Shown here: positions 8,980 through 16,991 of the stretch, piece by piece
How the letters are laid out: every line of letters starts with the position of its first letter
How positions within the stretch are numbered: position 1 is the stretch's first letter
Source: CAZICM01 sp964537685
GTDB taxonomy: Bacteria > Myxococcota_A > Polyangia > Polyangiales > Polyangiaceae
Reading direction: 5' to 3'
DNA: 64,000 nucleotides
Assembly (NCBI GenBank): GCA_964537685.1
Contig: CAZICM010000015.1
Span: 116,893 to 180,892 of the forward strand
Notes under the pieces: model-generated
Database searches by the model: none
Seen by the model: the letters and a program-made list of their open reading frames with translations, nothing else
What the model was told of the DNA's origin: nothing
Program-made: the position numbers and the translations under genes

Positions 8980-10791
8980 ATGAGCGAGCCCAGCGCAATC
9001 CCCGATCATGCTCATATTCGCCCCGGCGATCGAATCGCCGGCAAATACCGTGTAGAAAGGGTATTGGGCACAGGCGGAATGGGCACGGTGCTGGCCGTTA
9101 CCCATCTCGATCTGCAAGAAATCCGCGCCATTAAATTAATGCATCCGATGCATTTGGAGAACGCTCACGCCATCGAGCGTTTTTTGCGCGAGGCGCGGGT
9201 GATCTCCAGATTGAAAAACGATCATATACCGAGGCTCTATGATGTAGGGCGCCTGGAATCGGGGGCGCCTTATATGGTGATGGAAGTGCTTGAAGGAAAA
9301 GACCTTCGGCATTTAATCAAAGAGCGCGGCCCTCTGCCCGTGCACGAGGCTGTACAATATTTACTGCAGACCTGCGAAGCCGTTGCCGAAGCGCATGCAT
9401 CGGGCATTGTTCACCGCGATCTCAAGCCTGCGAATTTATTTTTAACTTTTCGCGCGGACGGCACACCCTGCATTAAAGTATTGGATTTTGGCATTTCAAA
9501 ATTATTGGAGCCCACGCCGGACGGCGGTGATATGACCAAAACCCTCGATGTGCTGGGCTCGCTGCATTACATGGCGCCCGAGCAATTGAGGTCATCGCGT
9601 TATGTCGATCCCCGCGCGGATATTTGGTCGCTTGGCGTGATTTTATACCGGATGCTCACGGGAAGGCTTCCATTTCAGGGCGACACGCCATTGGGATATA
9701 TTATGGCGCTGCGCGGAACGGCGCATCCACCGCGGGCATTCCGATCGTCGATGCCCAAGGAATTGGATGCGGTCGTGATGCGCTGTTTAGAAAAAGATCC
9801 TGAACGCCGCACGCCCAATATCAAAACACTGATGATGGAGCTTCAGCCGTTTGCAGAAGCCCAATCGCAAGATGCACCGCTGATCAATACAACCGATTTA
9901 CCTATATATCGCACGGTTTTACCTTCGAATCCGCCATCGGCGCCTGAAGCTCAACCCGAAAGCCAGCCTTCGGAATCGGTATCGCTCACGCAGCCGATGT
10001 CGACCACATTACCCGGCGCGCATTTGCTACAAGGCGCAACGGCACCCTTGCCGAGCTCGCCTGAAGCCATCGAAGACACCGATTCGCTTCCATTATCGGC
10101 GGAAGGCTTATTGATGGAGGCGGAGCCATCCTTACCATCGACCTTAACAGATGCATCCAAGAGCGGAGAGATTGTAACGGCGGATGCCACCAGTGATTGG
10201 GGAGCGCCTGGACGTTCGGCCTTGGATTCGACGGAGCCCTTACCCCCATCGACGGCATCGAATCCATCGAACCTACCGAGCGGGGAATCCTCGGCGGTCC
10301 CTGAATATTATGATGGGCCATCGCCGCTGGAAACGATGTCGATCGCGCTTCCAAGCAAGACCGCGAAGAGCGGTCCTGCGAGCGCGGAATCTCCCCCAAG
10401 CCCGGCCACAAAGCGATCGCAAAAAAAAGGCATACCCATCACCTTATTTGTAGCGGTTGGGTGCATGGCTGGCATCTTGATAGGATTATCGATAGCGATA
10501 GCGACGGTTTATTTTCGGCCTCCGTCCACGGTGATGGCCCCGCCACCCAAGGTGGATATGGTTCAGAGCACAGCACAAGTGCAGGGGACAGCTCCTACAA
10601 CGGCACCGAGCCCATCCAGCTCAACCACGGCGGACGACGAGACGGTGGAATTTTTGCCCCCAGAACCGAGCGCGCCGGCTGGGACGGGTACGGCGGCGAT
10701 TCCGGCGCTTTCGGCCTCGCCTGCGGTAAAGAAACCGCTAAAGCCCTTGGCGCCTGCGGGGGAGCCTTCGAGGAAGAGGCCCTTTGATTGA
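8980..10791 (+). CDS. Transmembrane Ser/Thr protein kinase (Hanks type)
   Basis: This 603-residue protein has an intact kinase domain at about residues 24-290: glycine loop GTGGMGTV, lysine in IRAIKLM, catalytic loop HRDLKPANLFL, DFGISK, and YMAPEQL in the activation segment. A Ser/Thr/Pro-rich linker of about 190 residues precedes one membrane span at about 485-507 (ITLFVAVGCMAGILIGLSIA), then a Pro/Thr-rich outer tail with no recognised sensor domain. It would phosphorylate cytoplasmic proteins in response to envelope signals. The 3' end overlaps the convergent gene at 10738-11247 by 54 bp. In myxobacteria such kinases are numerous, and no substrate can be inferred here. Confidence 0.93.
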   Translation: MSEPSAIPDHAHIRPGDRIAGKYRVERVLGTGGMGTVLAVTHLDLQEIRAIKLMHPMHLENAHAIERFLREARVISRLKNDHIPRLYDVGRLESGAPYMVMEVLEGKDLRHLIKERGPLPVHEAVQYLLQTCEAVAEAHASGIVHRDLKPANLFLTFRADGTPCIKVLDFGISKLLEPTPDGGDMTKTLDVLGSLHYMAPEQLRSSRYVDPRADIWSLGVILYRMLTGRLPFQGDTPLGYIMALRGTAHPPRAFRSSMPKELDAVVMRCLEKDPERRTPNIKTLMMELQPFAEAQSQDAPLINTTDLPIYRTVLPSNPPSAPEAQPESQPSESVSLTQPMSTTLPGAHLLQGATAPLPSSPEAIEDTDSLPLSAEGLLMEAEPSLPSTLTDASKSGEIVTADATSDWGAPGRSALDSTEPLPPSTASNPSNLPSGESSAVPEYYDGPSPLETMSIALPSKTAKSGPASAESPPSPATKRSQKKGIPITLFVAVGCMAGILIGLSIAIATVYFRPPSTVMAPPPKVDMVQSTAQVQGTAPTTAPSPSSSTTADDETVEFLPPEPSAPAGTGTAAIPALSASPAVKKPLKPLAPAGEPSRKRPFD

Positions 10792-11247
10792 GTTTGCTCC
10801 GTGGGGCGTGTCGTCCGTCCGGCCGTGCGGCACATCGGGCGACTCCGGCCAGAGAAGGGCGGCCTCGAAGTCGTCCTGCAAGCCGTATTCGTCCCATTGG
10901 CCTGTTGCCTTGTGCCCGTAAGCGGAGACCAATTCCCGTGCAGACATCATCACCTCCTTCGGCACCGGTAGCGACCCACTCCATCCATCCATACAGGCAT
11001 GGAGCGCCGCGGCTTTCTGGCGAGCACGATTAAAAGCCTTGGTTGGATCGTAGTCGCGCCGGATTCCCTGGTAGGAGTCGATGAGAGCCTCGGGCGTTTG
11101 GTGCGCGAACCTCTCGACGAGCTTCCGGACCATCTCGACAGGCACAGGGCGGCTGAGCCTCTCGGATATCCGTGGGCACGCGAGGAGAACGGACCACTGG
11201 AAGGCATGGACCGCCTTCAGGACTTCAGGCAGCTCGTCGAGGTTCAT
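10738..11247 (-). CDS. Hypothetical protein, 169 aa, overlapping kinase 3' end
   Basis: I recognise no family. The first 130 residues look like a soluble helical protein (MNLDELPEVLKAVHAFQWSV at the start; later MDGWSGSLPVPKEVMMSARE). The last 18 residues are basic and Pro-rich (PLPRRLPRRRQGL) and lie antisense to the end of the upstream kinase gene, suggesting that the original stop was lost and the frame now runs into its neighbour. No signal peptide or membrane segment is visible. It faces the accessory region that begins with the repeat element at 11347, so it may mark the edge of that region. Coding status is supported by amino-acid composition only. Confidence 0.5.
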   Translation of the reverse strand: MNLDELPEVLKAVHAFQWSVLLACPRISERLSRPVPVEMVRKLVERFAHQTPEALIDSYQGIRRDYDPTKAFNRARQKAAALHACMDGWSGSLPVPKEVMMSARELVSAYGHKATGQWDEYGLQDDFEAALLWPESPDVPHGRTDDTPHGANSIKGPLPRRLPRRRQGL

Positions 11248-11346
11248 GGTTTAGGTTTAGCGGTCCGAACCAATCTGGACAAGCCTTGCATTTCCCGTCG
11301 CCGCACGCGGTGTTGTGACATAGGATCGTCGCGTCGTAGAACTAGG

Positions 11347-11433
11347 CCAAATCCCCGCCAAAAGCAACGCCAAAATTCACGGTTTCCGCGCCCGTTATTG
11401 CGCCTCCGCGTCTGCATCAACAAAAATCTTGCA
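11347..11433. repeat. 87-bp conserved element, copy 1, next to repeat array 1
   Basis: This stretch aligns end to end, without gaps, with 16182-16268: by my count 77 of 87 positions agree, including the block TTCACGGTTTCCGCGCCC and the end CATCAACAAAAATCTTGCA. In both places a tandem-repeat array follows on the right. One minus-strand frame is open across both copies, but most of the differences change the amino acid, so conservation looks like that of DNA or RNA rather than protein. Function is unknown; it resembles a leader or boundary sequence by position only. Confidence 0.75.
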
Positions 11434-11469
11434 GCCCAGGTGCCTACCACTTCTGGCGCGTCAAGGGTG

Positions 11470-11940
11470 TTGACCGTTGGCAGGGGACCGGTAAGGGGTC
11501 GGTAAAGCGCGTCAACAGTTGGCAGAGGACCGGTAAGGGGTCGGTGAAGGTTGACGTCGCGTTTCTGACGTGCGGGAAATGAGCGGTGAACGTTGACGGC
11601 GGGTTTCTGACATGTGGAAACTGGGCGGTGAAGGTTGACGGCAAGTTTGTGACATGTAGAGATTGGCCGGTCAAGGTTGACGGGGAAAATCCGAGGTGCA
11701 GGAATTGGCCGGTCAACATTGACGTCGCGGGTTTGACGTGTAGGGATTTGCCGGTAAAGGTTGACGGGGAAAATCCGGCGTGCGGAAACTGGGCGGTGAA
11801 GGTTGACGGGGAAAATCCGGCGTGCGGAAACTGGGCGGTGAACGTTGACGGCGAGTTGTTGATGTGTACGGATCGCCCGGTAAAGCGTGACGGCGACTTC
11901 CTGAGGTGCGGGAATTGGCCGGTCAACGTTGACGGCGCGT
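11470..11940. repeat. Tandem repeat array 1, 42-bp units (about 11)
   Basis: Units are spaced by exactly 42 bp: the TTGAC core or its variant falls at 11551, 11593, 11635, 11677, 11719, 11761, 11803, 11845, 11887 and 11929. Two divergent first units at 11470 and 11512 share GTTGGCAG and GGACCGG, also 42 bp apart. Each unit has a core like GGTNAANGTTGACG and a more variable half (for example GAAAATCCG or GTTTCTGAC followed by TGCGGAAACTGGGC). The last unit contains the perfect palindrome GTCAACGTTGAC. The array lies just past the 3' end of the immunity-like gene at 11971. It is not a CRISPR, because there are no unique spacers. Confidence 0.9.
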
Positions 11941-11970
11941 GAAAAAGGGGTTCCGCCCTGTTCTCCTCGG

Positions 11971-12768
11971 CTATACCGGGATCTCGGGCGAGCCGGGCCA
12001 GGTAATGCCCACCTTTTGAAGCATGCGCTGAGCCCCAAGCAATCGCGCCGGCTCGGGCGCGGGGCGAAGGAGCGTTTCAAGTTCGGAAGGCGTGAACTCC
12101 GTGGGACCCTGGAGCCTCCGGTCGGCCACCGCGTCCATAATCGTGTGAGCGGGGGCGTCTTGCGGACGGTCATGGTTCTCGACGATCTTTCCGGGGCGTG
12201 GAGAAGTAGAAGCCCCACAACACAGCGGCAGCCGACGCCCGTTGTGGAGCAAGCCCCATGCGGCCAGCCGGTGGGCGCCCCTTGCCCGCGTCAGATCGTG
12301 GAAGAGGAAGAGCGTGCCTCCAATATGGTCGCCGCAGAGCCAAAAGCCGACACCCGCCCACTTCTCACCGTACTCCGGCCCCACGTCGAGCATGTCGGTA
12401 GCGAGCACAAGCGCGGGCTCCAGCTCCTCGGGAAGTCCCGGCACGGCCCCGCGCACATCGTCCGGACCACCCGTCACCGCATCGATTGAAAGGTCAAGCT
12501 GCTGAATCGGACCTTGCCCATAATCAAGCGCGAGACCGACGACGCCCACCTCGGTCCACGCAATGACTTCGTAGTTAAGGCAGCTATCAAAGTTGACGAA
12601 AGCGCCGCGCTGAAGATCGCCCGCCCACTCCGCGCCGTAGGCGGCTGGATACCAAAAGCGCGCGAGCCCATAAAGCGAGGTTTCGACGTAGGCGCGCAGC
12701 GCCGCGCGCACGATGGCATCTCGGTCGAAAACGAGGCGCCCGAAGTGGGTGGTATCCCGTTCGATCAT
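11971..12768 (-). CDS. Immunity-like protein, paralogue A
   Basis: I chose the ATG at 12768 (MIERD) because AGGTGAG precedes it at a good distance; a GTG at 12777 is possible. The 265-residue product is closely similar along its length to the product of 12906-13733: both share GRLVFDRDAIVRAALRAY, GDLQRGAF, AVTGGPDDVRGA and a C-terminal LLGAQRMLQKVGITWPGSPE. It is soluble, with no signal peptide. The pair sits directly downstream of a lipoprotein with a nuclease-like tip, which is the standard order of toxin then immunity gene, so an immunity role is inferred. No named immunity family is recognised. Sequence identity with paralogue B continues past the stop (CCGAGGAGAACAGGGCGGAAC), so the duplication included flanking DNA. 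Confidence 0.7.
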   Translation of the reverse strand: MIERDTTHFGRLVFDRDAIVRAALRAYVETSLYGLARFWYPAAYGAEWAGDLQRGAFVNFDSCLNYEVIAWTEVGVVGLALDYGQGPIQQLDLSIDAVTGGPDDVRGAVPGLPEELEPALVLATDMLDVGPEYGEKWAGVGFWLCGDHIGGTLFLFHDLTRARGAHRLAAWGLLHNGRRLPLCCGASTSPRPGKIVENHDRPQDAPAHTIMDAVADRRLQGPTEFTPSELETLLRPAPEPARLLGAQRMLQKVGITWPGSPEIPV

Positions 12769-12833
12769 CAGCCTCACCTAAAGCACCGCGGTCTCGGGGT
12801 CAAGGGGCTCGCCGCCTGCGTGCGGCTGCCGCG

Positions 12834-12872
12834 TCATGGCGTGTACGGTGGAACGCTGTTGATCTGTTCTAC
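12834..12872 (-). pseudogene. Remnant of a toxin C-terminus (12 codons plus stop)
   Basis: On the minus strand this reads V-E-Q-I-N-S-V-P-P-Y-T-P-stop, directly upstream of immunity-like paralogue A. The intact lipoprotein at 13800 ends V-L-Q-L-N-N-A-K-A-Y-T-P-stop, directly upstream of paralogue B. The match continues into the spacer (GCCATGACGCGGCAG against GCCATAACGCTGCAG). An in-frame TAG stands immediately before the first codon, so only the toxin tip survives. This looks like the scar of an earlier toxin-immunity unit whose toxin body was lost. Confidence 0.65.
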
Positions 12873-12905
12873 CTAAACCAATGCTCACCGCACGCAAAAG
12901 CCGAT

Positions 12906-13733
12906 TCAAGATTGGGCCAAAAACGGGTTCCGCCCCGTTCTCCTCGGCTCCTCGGGGATCTCGGGCGAACCGGGCCAGGTAATGCCCACCTTCTGAAGCA
13001 TGCGCTGAGCCCCAAGCAATCGCTCTGGATCGGGCGGCGAGGGAAAGAGCATCGCAATCTCCTCGGCCGTGAACTCCGTGGGGCCATTTAACCTCCGGTC
13101 GACCACCGCATCCATCAGCGCGTGGATGGGAGCGTCCTTGCGGGCGCACTCTGCCACAATTGCCCTGTCGTGGGGATGAGAAAAACGAGAAACCATCGGC
13201 ATGAGCCGGCCGCCTTGAAGCAAGCCCCACATCGCCAATTGACGGGAGCCCGCATCCGCCGGATCTTCAAACAGCGTACCAGCAACGCGATCACCATACA
13301 GCCAAAAGCCCACGCCCGCGCTCTTCTCCCCATGCACTGGCCCCTCCGCGAGCATGCCAGCGGCCATCACGAGCGCGGGTTCCAGCGCGGCGGGAAGGCC
13401 CAGCAACGCTCCGCGCACATCGTCCGGGCCACCAGTCACCGCGGAGACCGGGAGATCGAGATGCTCGATCGGACCGAACCCGAGCTCGTACGCGAGACCG
13501 ATAACGCCCGCCTCGGTCCACCCGACAACGTTATAGGCTCCGCATCCGTCGCCGTTATAGAAAGCGCCCCGCTGGAGATCGCCCGTCCAGAGCGGCTCGG
13601 CACAAACCGGAAACGACAGGCGTTTGAGCGAGCCCTTCCCGAAAATGCCTTCAATGTAGGCGCGCAGCGCGGCGCGGACTATGGCATCTCGGTCGAAAAC
13701 GAGGCGTCCATAACGATGAGTTCGCTCGATCAT
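12906..13733 (-). CDS. Immunity-like protein, paralogue B
   Basis: The product is 275 residues from the ATG at 13733 (MIERTHRYGRL); a longer start at 13769 adds twelve residues without similarity to paralogue A. It shares nearly the whole length with paralogue A, including FDRDAIVRAALRAY, LQRGAF and VGITWPGSPEIP, but its frame continues 15 residues further (EEPRRTGRNPFLAQS) where A has a stop. It begins 66 bp downstream of the lipoprotein stop at 13800 and is probably its cognate immunity protein, acting in the cytoplasm. The assignment rests on gene order and duplication, not on a recognised family. Confidence 0.72.
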   Translation of the reverse strand: MIERTHRYGRLVFDRDAIVRAALRAYIEGIFGKGSLKRLSFPVCAEPLWTGDLQRGAFYNGDGCGAYNVVGWTEAGVIGLAYELGFGPIEHLDLPVSAVTGGPDDVRGALLGLPAALEPALVMAAGMLAEGPVHGEKSAGVGFWLYGDRVAGTLFEDPADAGSRQLAMWGLLQGGRLMPMVSRFSHPHDRAIVAECARKDAPIHALMDAVVDRRLNGPTEFTAEEIAMLFPSPPDPERLLGAQRMLQKVGITWPGSPEIPEEPRRTGRNPFLAQS

Positions 13734-13799
13734 GATGTCTTGGCTATACCTCGTTGGCCTCGGCGTCAACGCACTCGTTGGATGTGTGCGTCTGCAGCG

Positions 13800-14765
13800 T
13801 TATGGCGTGTACGCCTTTGCGTTGTTGAGCTGCAGCACCTCGTCTAACGGTGGATTATTGTTCGTGAAATGCATATTGAGTTTTCGCGAAATGACCGCGG
13901 CATTCTTGTTTGAGTTGGTGCCCCATGGGCAGCAGCGTTTATCCTTCATGGGAACAACATGGTGCACCTGAGCGATTGCGTCGGGATCGAAAAACGTTTC
14001 CTTGTCTGGATCTTCAAGGACATCTGGCTCGGTACATGTCGTTAAGCTACCGTTCTGATCCTTACAAGGGAACTTGAAGCCCGCGAGATCGGAGTGCACC
14101 TCGCCGTTGTGTGCGTTGCGGTTGACCTGGAGGATCCACTCCCTCTGCAAGAGGGCACCACCGTCCGCGTCGACCATGCCGCTGGGGCGGTCGAACATAT
14201 TCCCCGGTCCAACCTGATTCGGCTCGGTCAAATTGCGGTATGGACCATTGACCTCCGTTGGCATGCCGTTGATTTCCGTCATGGGCGTCTGCCGAGGCGC
14301 GGCCTGATAGTTAATGGTGATCTCATTTGCGACATCCGGACCGACCTGCAGGGTGTAATCATCCGTACCGGCGACGGGCTGGCATGTGTAGCCCTTATCG
14401 AAGGGCGCGGCGCCCGATACCTCGGCCATTTTCACGGCATCAGCGCACGCGGTTTGCCATTTCTGATAGAAGCAATCGAAGGTATTGACATAGGACATAT
14501 AACAAGCGTTGCCAAATGCGGCGATATACTTGTTGCGCAGGGGGAGGTCCATGTTTGGATTACCAAAGAGGGGGATACGATAGCGCATGCAGGGTTCTTC
14601 AATGGACGCCGAGCATTCGGTGGGCTGATCTGGGCTGGGTGGAGTGCCGCCCGAGTTGCCCGGCGCTGGTCCGCCCGGCCCGCTGCATGCGGTCATCATG
14701 ATTGCCCCAGCGAAGGTCAAAAGCGCGCCCAGGATGGCCGAGTGGCGTTTTGTCATGAGGTGCAT
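13800..14765 (-). CDS. Lipoprotein with C-terminal HNH/ENDO VII-like nuclease toxin tip
   Basis: I chose the ATG at 14765 because AAGGAG lies about 8 nt upstream; the product is 321 residues. A signal peptide ends in IMMTACSG, a good lipobox, followed by a Gly/Pro linker. The middle is Cys-rich and extracytoplasmic, with no named domain. From about residue 266 the tip reads VHHVVPMKDKRCCPWG, then NSNKNAAVISRKLNMHF and NNNPP, which is the His-His-x-x-Pro plus Asn pattern of HNH/ENDO VII nuclease toxins. A cognate immunity-like gene follows, with a second copy further on. A role in contact-dependent killing or kin discrimination is inferred; an enzyme with a non-toxic role cannot be excluded. 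Confidence 0.75.
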   Translation of the reverse strand: MHLMTKRHSAILGALLTFAGAIMMTACSGPGGPAPGNSGGTPPSPDQPTECSASIEEPCMRYRIPLFGNPNMDLPLRNKYIAAFGNACYMSYVNTFDCFYQKWQTACADAVKMAEVSGAAPFDKGYTCQPVAGTDDYTLQVGPDVANEITINYQAAPRQTPMTEINGMPTEVNGPYRNLTEPNQVGPGNMFDRPSGMVDADGGALLQREWILQVNRNAHNGEVHSDLAGFKFPCKDQNGSLTTCTEPDVLEDPDKETFFDPDAIAQVHHVVPMKDKRCCPWGTNSNKNAAVISRKLNMHFTNNNPPLDEVLQLNNAKAYTP

Positions 14766-14919
14766 GGGGTAAAACTCCTTCTCGTGGGATATTGGCGCCG
14801 TGACCTTCCGTCTGGGTTCGCGATTGGGGGTATTCGTGTTGCTGTATGGCGAACGGGGACATGAGCGGCGGGCGCGACGCGCCCGTCCGATCCATGTCCG
14901 TGTTGGGTGGCTAACACCG

Positions 14920-15933
14920 CTACCCTCCTCGTGAGGATGCGTCAGGCGGTGCGCCAAGCAACGCGTAGAAGAACTCCTGAAGCATCCGTCTGAACGCCGC
15001 GTCGTCACTGAACTCATGGCCGCCGAAGCGAAAGACCTCGTAGCCATCGAGTCTGAGGCGGCGGTCTTCTCGCACCATGTTGGCATACTTTGCCGGATCT
15101 GCGCGACCGTCTGTGGAATAGTGCTGCTGCCCATCGACCTCCAACACGATGCACCGTCCCTCGTCCGCAACAAGGAAGTCCATTCGCTGTCGTTCAAGTA
15201 CCCTTTTTCCCGAGCGTTGTCGGTCAGTATAGGGGTCGTAGTGGAGATAGACTTGGGGGATGAGCATCGGTACCGAATCGTTTCGCGAGGGCGTATAGAG
15301 CTGGCAATAGTGCAGAAAAAGAGTCCGCTCTGGCCCCTCGGCTACTGACCGAAGGAGCCTTTCGCGGAAAGCACGACGGTTCTCTTCGGTCTGCTCCGGA
15401 CGCCTCGCCGTCTTCTCCACCCAGCAGTCGCAAAGGTGTCTCCACGTAATGCCTCTTCGGGGAATCGGTTTGTCGTACGTCAGGCACGAGCCTTGATGCT
15501 TGATTTCCTTGATCCGATTCTTCAGCATGTCCTCCCAAACGATCTCCGGCTTCGGGCCGTCGGAGGCGTAAAGCAAGTTCACGTTCACGTCGCAGTGACG
15601 AGGACCTGGCCATGATAGTAGGTCACCGTCTACCAGGAGGCCTTCCGCTTCGCATATTTCGCGGAGAAGTGCCTTGTCGTCGTCGGTGATGTTCGAAAGT
15701 CGCAACGCCGTTTGGGCAGCGTCGAGGAGTTGCTGAGAGTGCTCGGGACGAACGATGTCAATTGTCTGAGCGTATTCCGCAACGCGCTGCCTCCGCTGCC
15801 CGGAGATGACGCGTTGCTCCATTGGATGGTGCTGGAAGTGCGCGCCTTGAAAAATGTCGTCGATCGTAGCGAGAACCTGGCGTTGGCACCAGTTCTTGAA
15901 GTTCGCGAGAAAGGCAGGGGACAGGGTGCTCAT
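14920..15933 (-). CDS. DUF559/Vsr-type PD-(D/E)XK nuclease-like protein
   Basis: The product is 337 residues, soluble, with no signal peptide. The C-terminal third carries a nuclease-like core: RQRMDFLVADEGRCIVLEVDG, then QQHYS, KYANMVREDRRLRLDGYEVFRFGGHEF. The D-x(n)-E-V-D-G-x-x-H arrangement and the RLRLDGYEV tail resemble DUF559/Vsr-like endonucleases. The N-terminal part (residues 1-200) is not recognised. It is transcribed toward the toxin-immunity genes and is the first gene inside array 3, so it belongs to the accessory block. A role in defence or in DNA processing is plausible, but no partner gene such as a methylase is visible. Confidence 0.65.
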   Translation of the reverse strand: MSTLSPAFLANFKNWCQRQVLATIDDIFQGAHFQHHPMEQRVISGQRRQRVAEYAQTIDIVRPEHSQQLLDAAQTALRLSNITDDDKALLREICEAEGLLVDGDLLSWPGPRHCDVNVNLLYASDGPKPEIVWEDMLKNRIKEIKHQGSCLTYDKPIPRRGITWRHLCDCWVEKTARRPEQTEENRRAFRERLLRSVAEGPERTLFLHYCQLYTPSRNDSVPMLIPQVYLHYDPYTDRQRSGKRVLERQRMDFLVADEGRCIVLEVDGQQHYSTDGRADPAKYANMVREDRRLRLDGYEVFRFGGHEFSDDAAFRRMLQEFFYALLGAPPDASSRGG

Positions 15934-16181
15934 CTAGACGCCTTGGAGACGATGCCGTGCGGACAAAACCTGTCCAACGCACGGCGAACTGGCTGGGTCT
16001 TCTGCGAGTGTTTACTCTTCATTTCTTGTGGTTGCGTCGTTGTCAACCGAATGCGCTCCCCTCAACCAAGGAAACCTGAGCAGAACTCTCTGACCTGCCC
16101 ACCCACCAACCATTCAACCGCCCCGCCCAAACCGCCCCGACCCATTTCGGCAGCAGCTTAGACAGACCTCCCCAATCCATC

Positions 16182-16268
16182 CCAAATCCCCGACAAAAGC
16201 AACACCAAACTTCACGGTTTCCGCGCCCATTAGTGCAGCTCTGCCTCCGCATCAACAAAAATCTTGCA
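16182..16268. repeat. 87-bp conserved element, copy 2, next to repeat array 3
   Basis: This is the second copy of the element at 11347-11433, of identical length and in the same orientation. It is preceded by about 250 bp (15934-16181) in which I see no gene. Degenerate 42-43-bp repeats begin about 150 bp to its right. The intervening sequence (16269-16400) is A/C-rich and I see no feature in it. Confidence 0.75.
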
Positions 16269-16399
16269 AAACCTACTCAGCCCCACCTGCATGCAAATCA
16301 TCATCATCGAATGCATCACGATACCCCAACAACACCTGAACCGTTCGAATATCACACCCCGCCTCCAGCACAGCATCCCCAAAGCTCCACCGACCTATC

Positions 16400-16800
16400 G
16401 ACCCCAAGCATCATCCGACTCATCTCCGAGACCATCCGACTCGTCTCCCAGACCCGCCGGCCCATCTTCTTAGGTCATCGCTCCCTTCTCCCAGACCCGC
16501 CGGCCCATCTTCTTAGGTCATCGCTCCCTTCTCCGAGAGCCCACGTCTCGTCTCCGCGACCATCCCCCGCACCTTCCGAGGTCCTCCGACTCATCTCCAC
16601 GACGCCCCGGCCCATCTCCCGAGGTCATCGCTGCCATCGCCACCACCTTAACTCCCTTCTCCGCGAGCCCACGTCTCATCCCTGCGACCATCCCGCGCAC
16701 CTCCCGAGGTCCTCCGACTCGTCTCCGAGAGCCCACGTCGCATCTCCCGAGACCCCACCTCTCCTCTCCACGACCCGCCGGCCCATCTCCCCAGACCCTC
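16400..16800. repeat. Tandem repeat array 3, degenerate 42-43-bp units
   Basis: Two near-identical units start at 16447 and 16490 (CCCAGACCCGCCGGCCCATC), 43 bp apart. CCGAGGTC recurs at 16576, 16619 and 16704 (43 bp, then 85 bp, or two periods). Other recurring blocks are GAGAGCCCACGTC and CCGGCCCATCT. The plus strand is strongly C-rich. Unit content (CCGGCC followed by a TTCT/GGTCA block) faintly resembles the minus strand of arrays 1 and 2, which would make this array a diverged, inverted relative. Long frames across it are by-products of composition. Confidence 0.65.
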
Positions 16801-16991
16801 ACACCAAAACCCGGCATCATCCCTCTGCTTTGCCGCGTGCGCTGCCGCCGCAGGCGTACCACAAAGGACGGCTCCCACGGGGACCCAAGCACAATCCCGC
16901 GATATAGATAGGGGCGAGGCCATTTTTCCCTTAACGAATGCCGCGCGTTTCCATACGTCAAACGAAGACAGCCGGATCGAGCGAGAAGAAC

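Noticed and set aside
11470..11940. CRISPR array
   Set aside because: The whole 42-bp unit varies gradually and the parts between cores are shared by several units and by array 2; there are no unique spacers and no cas genes.
11940..11970. Intrinsic terminator after immunity-like paralogue A
   Set aside because: GGGCGGAACCCC followed by TTTTT gives only a three-pair stem; too weak to report as a terminator.
11244..12218. 324-codon minus-strand frame through array 1
   Set aside because: Its first part is antisense-frame noise over the immunity-like gene, and the rest is open only because a 42-bp unit without a stop stays open in all units; several frames on both strands are open in the same way.
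14094..14864. 256-codon plus-strand frame
   Set aside because: Antisense to the toxin-like lipoprotein, which has signal peptide, RBS and motifs.
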